Of a stretch of DNA of 64,000 nt, positions 62,631 to 64,000 are shown one piece after another. The notes under the pieces were generated by a model. It worked only from the letters and a program-made list of their open reading frames with translations. It was not told where the DNA came from and did not search any database. The translations under genes were made by a program, and so were the position numbers. How positions within the stretch are numbered: the first letter of the stretch is position 1; the number at the start of each line of letters is the position of its first letter. Source of the stretch: Sinonovacula constricta (lineage: Eukaryota; Mollusca; Bivalvia; Cardiida; Solecurtidae); contig CM017564.1 of assembly GCA_007844125.1 (NCBI GenBank), positions 26,460,494 to 26,524,493 of the forward strand, in the 5' to 3' direction.

Positions 62631-63274
62631 AATCCATACATTTTGGGACTAACCTGTTTCTTTCATCCAAGCAATGTATTAGTATTGAATCCCTTTTTAG
62701 CACCTTAAGCAAAGTGTCAAGTGTTTTTACTTGAATAATTGATGTATTTTGCTAACAGTACCATTTCTTCATTTTGTGAACCTTTCAGTGATTCTGAGCT
62801 GATATTTACTGGAAGCAGATGCTGTGCTGCTTTCACTGTAATAGCATGTTATAAATGCTTTATGCAAAGGATTCAACCAAACCTTTTCCTGTGTCATATT
62901 CATTGTCATTATCTGGATTGTTTTTTTTCCAAACAAAACCTTTTGTGTGTATAAAAAGAGTGGTAGGATCATCTATTATATTTTTTTTTCTTTTTGGAGA
63001 ATCTGTGATTTTTATTTTGCTATCTTCAATGCACAGCTTCATGCTCACTTACCTAATATGCCACTACTTAAAAACTAAACCAGAACATATTTGAACCTCT
63101 GTCAGTGCCAATATAAAGGATTAGCTGTACATGCATGCCTGACCCTGGCATCTGGGGCTACTGCAGGAACATGTCATAGACGAGATTCTACCTGACGCCA
63201 AATTTCAGTCCCAGAATACTTTTATACAAGAAGATATTACAAAGCCATCAATAACCGGACAATGAGGTGTTGTC
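62631..63274. other. No gene seen
   Basis: No supported feature. Short open frames only. Confidence 0.5.
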
Positions 63275-63515
63275 ATATTACAGTTCACTTTGTTGGGAAT
63301 ATCATCCTGCCAAAAGCTTTAAATTATCCCGTGTCAGCTGGAAGAACACCTGACATGACACAAAACCCTGCCACATTATCCCGATACTGGGGCCACCAGT
63401 TGTGAAACAAATCTTTTATTTGCTTGAATATCAGCAAAGGAGCTACACCTTTGCAGTTTTTCAGGTATGTCGAGGACCAGGTTTGAACCCCTGGCCTCCT
63501 GTACCTGGCACATTA
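63275..63515 (-). repeat. tRNA-derived SINE, family 1, old minus-strand copy
   Basis: On the minus strand: CCAGGTACAGGAGGCCAGGG, B-box-like GGGTTCAAACCTGG, CGACATACC, AGTATCGGGATAATGTG and CATGTCAGGTGTTC follow the order of the 39248 copy with about 25-30 percent differences by eye. Ends are approximate. Confidence 0.75.
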
Positions 63516-64000
63516 CAGGGAAGTGTTAAAGATACAATATGTAAATCTTGTGAAATCTTAACTCTTTATCTGCTATTTGCATATTTATAAGGCTTAGGAT
63601 GCTGGGAGCTGTCTGATCAGGATCTACACTATTTGCTGCTCAATCTCTGTTTACAAGTGTATCAGCCCTGATGTGTATCATATATTATATTAAAGCAAAA
63701 TAACCCTGAGAATTTAGCATTGGTTTTTAACAAGATGAAGCAAGCTAAGGATTAAATCAAGCAAAATCTCAAAGGAAACAAGATTCTACAAATGGGGTGC
63801 TGTTATACATGTAGCTTTATCTTAAACAATAATGTGTCAACATCCACTTGTTCACATTTTTTTTACCTTGAAATATTTGTAAACAATATTGCTTTTGTAA
63901 GCACTGTGTAGATCTGCTTCTTTTTGTGACATGTGTTCCTCATTAAACTGAATGACTCATTACTTTGCTTTTGTCATTTTTTTCTTTGTTGCAAAACACC
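63516..64000. other. No gene seen
   Basis: No supported feature to the end of the window. Confidence 0.5.

Overview
The window is eukaryotic, AT-rich, intron-rich and repeat-rich. It reads as a lophotrochozoan genome, most likely a marine bivalve. The evidence is the style of its tRNA-derived SINEs (31, 35, 39 and 63 kb regions), the AGGTCA-rich 147-bp dispersed repeat at 31.2-31.7 kb that I associate with bivalve genomes, a mariner copy, and one spliced gene of animal signalling type. The species cannot be named from the sequence.

Layout. 1-13.6 kb: no recognisable host gene. It holds SINE fragments, two paralogous copies of a TA-flanked inverted-repeat transposon (2921-5550 and 7930-9523), a frameshifted mariner nested in the first copy, a long-TIR element (6.6-7.5 kb) and a 109-bp tandem repeat. 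13.6-19.06 kb: a 5.4-kb satellite block made of a GT microsatellite and five related monomer families of 42 to 82 bp. 19-27.5 kb: more mobile elements, including a SINE split by a hAT-like MITE with a clean 8-bp duplication, a 24-bp perfect hairpin, a 2.25-kb TIR element and a pogo/Tigger-like element.

27.77-57.88 kb: one plus-strand gene of 14 coding exons, encoding about 742 residues. It belongs to the BCAP (PIK3AP1) / BANK1 / Dof adapter family. In order it has a TIR-like domain, a DBB domain, an ankyrin-like segment, two YxxM motifs (candidate PI3K p85 SH2 ligands), a helical basic segment, an acidic serine cluster and a proline-rich SH3-ligand tail. All splice phases agree across the 14 exons. 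Its introns carry most of the minisatellites: 30-bp, 12-bp, 50-bp and 57-bp families and others. One of them starts inside exon 12 and copies that exon's 3' end and donor site.

57.9-64 kb: 3' flank with a possible polyadenylation signal, a second copy of a small MITE, a 2.3-kb 48-bp minisatellite that is open over long stretches, and an old minus-strand SINE. Most long open frames in the window lie in tandem repeats whose unit is a multiple of 3 bp. I do not regard them as genes.
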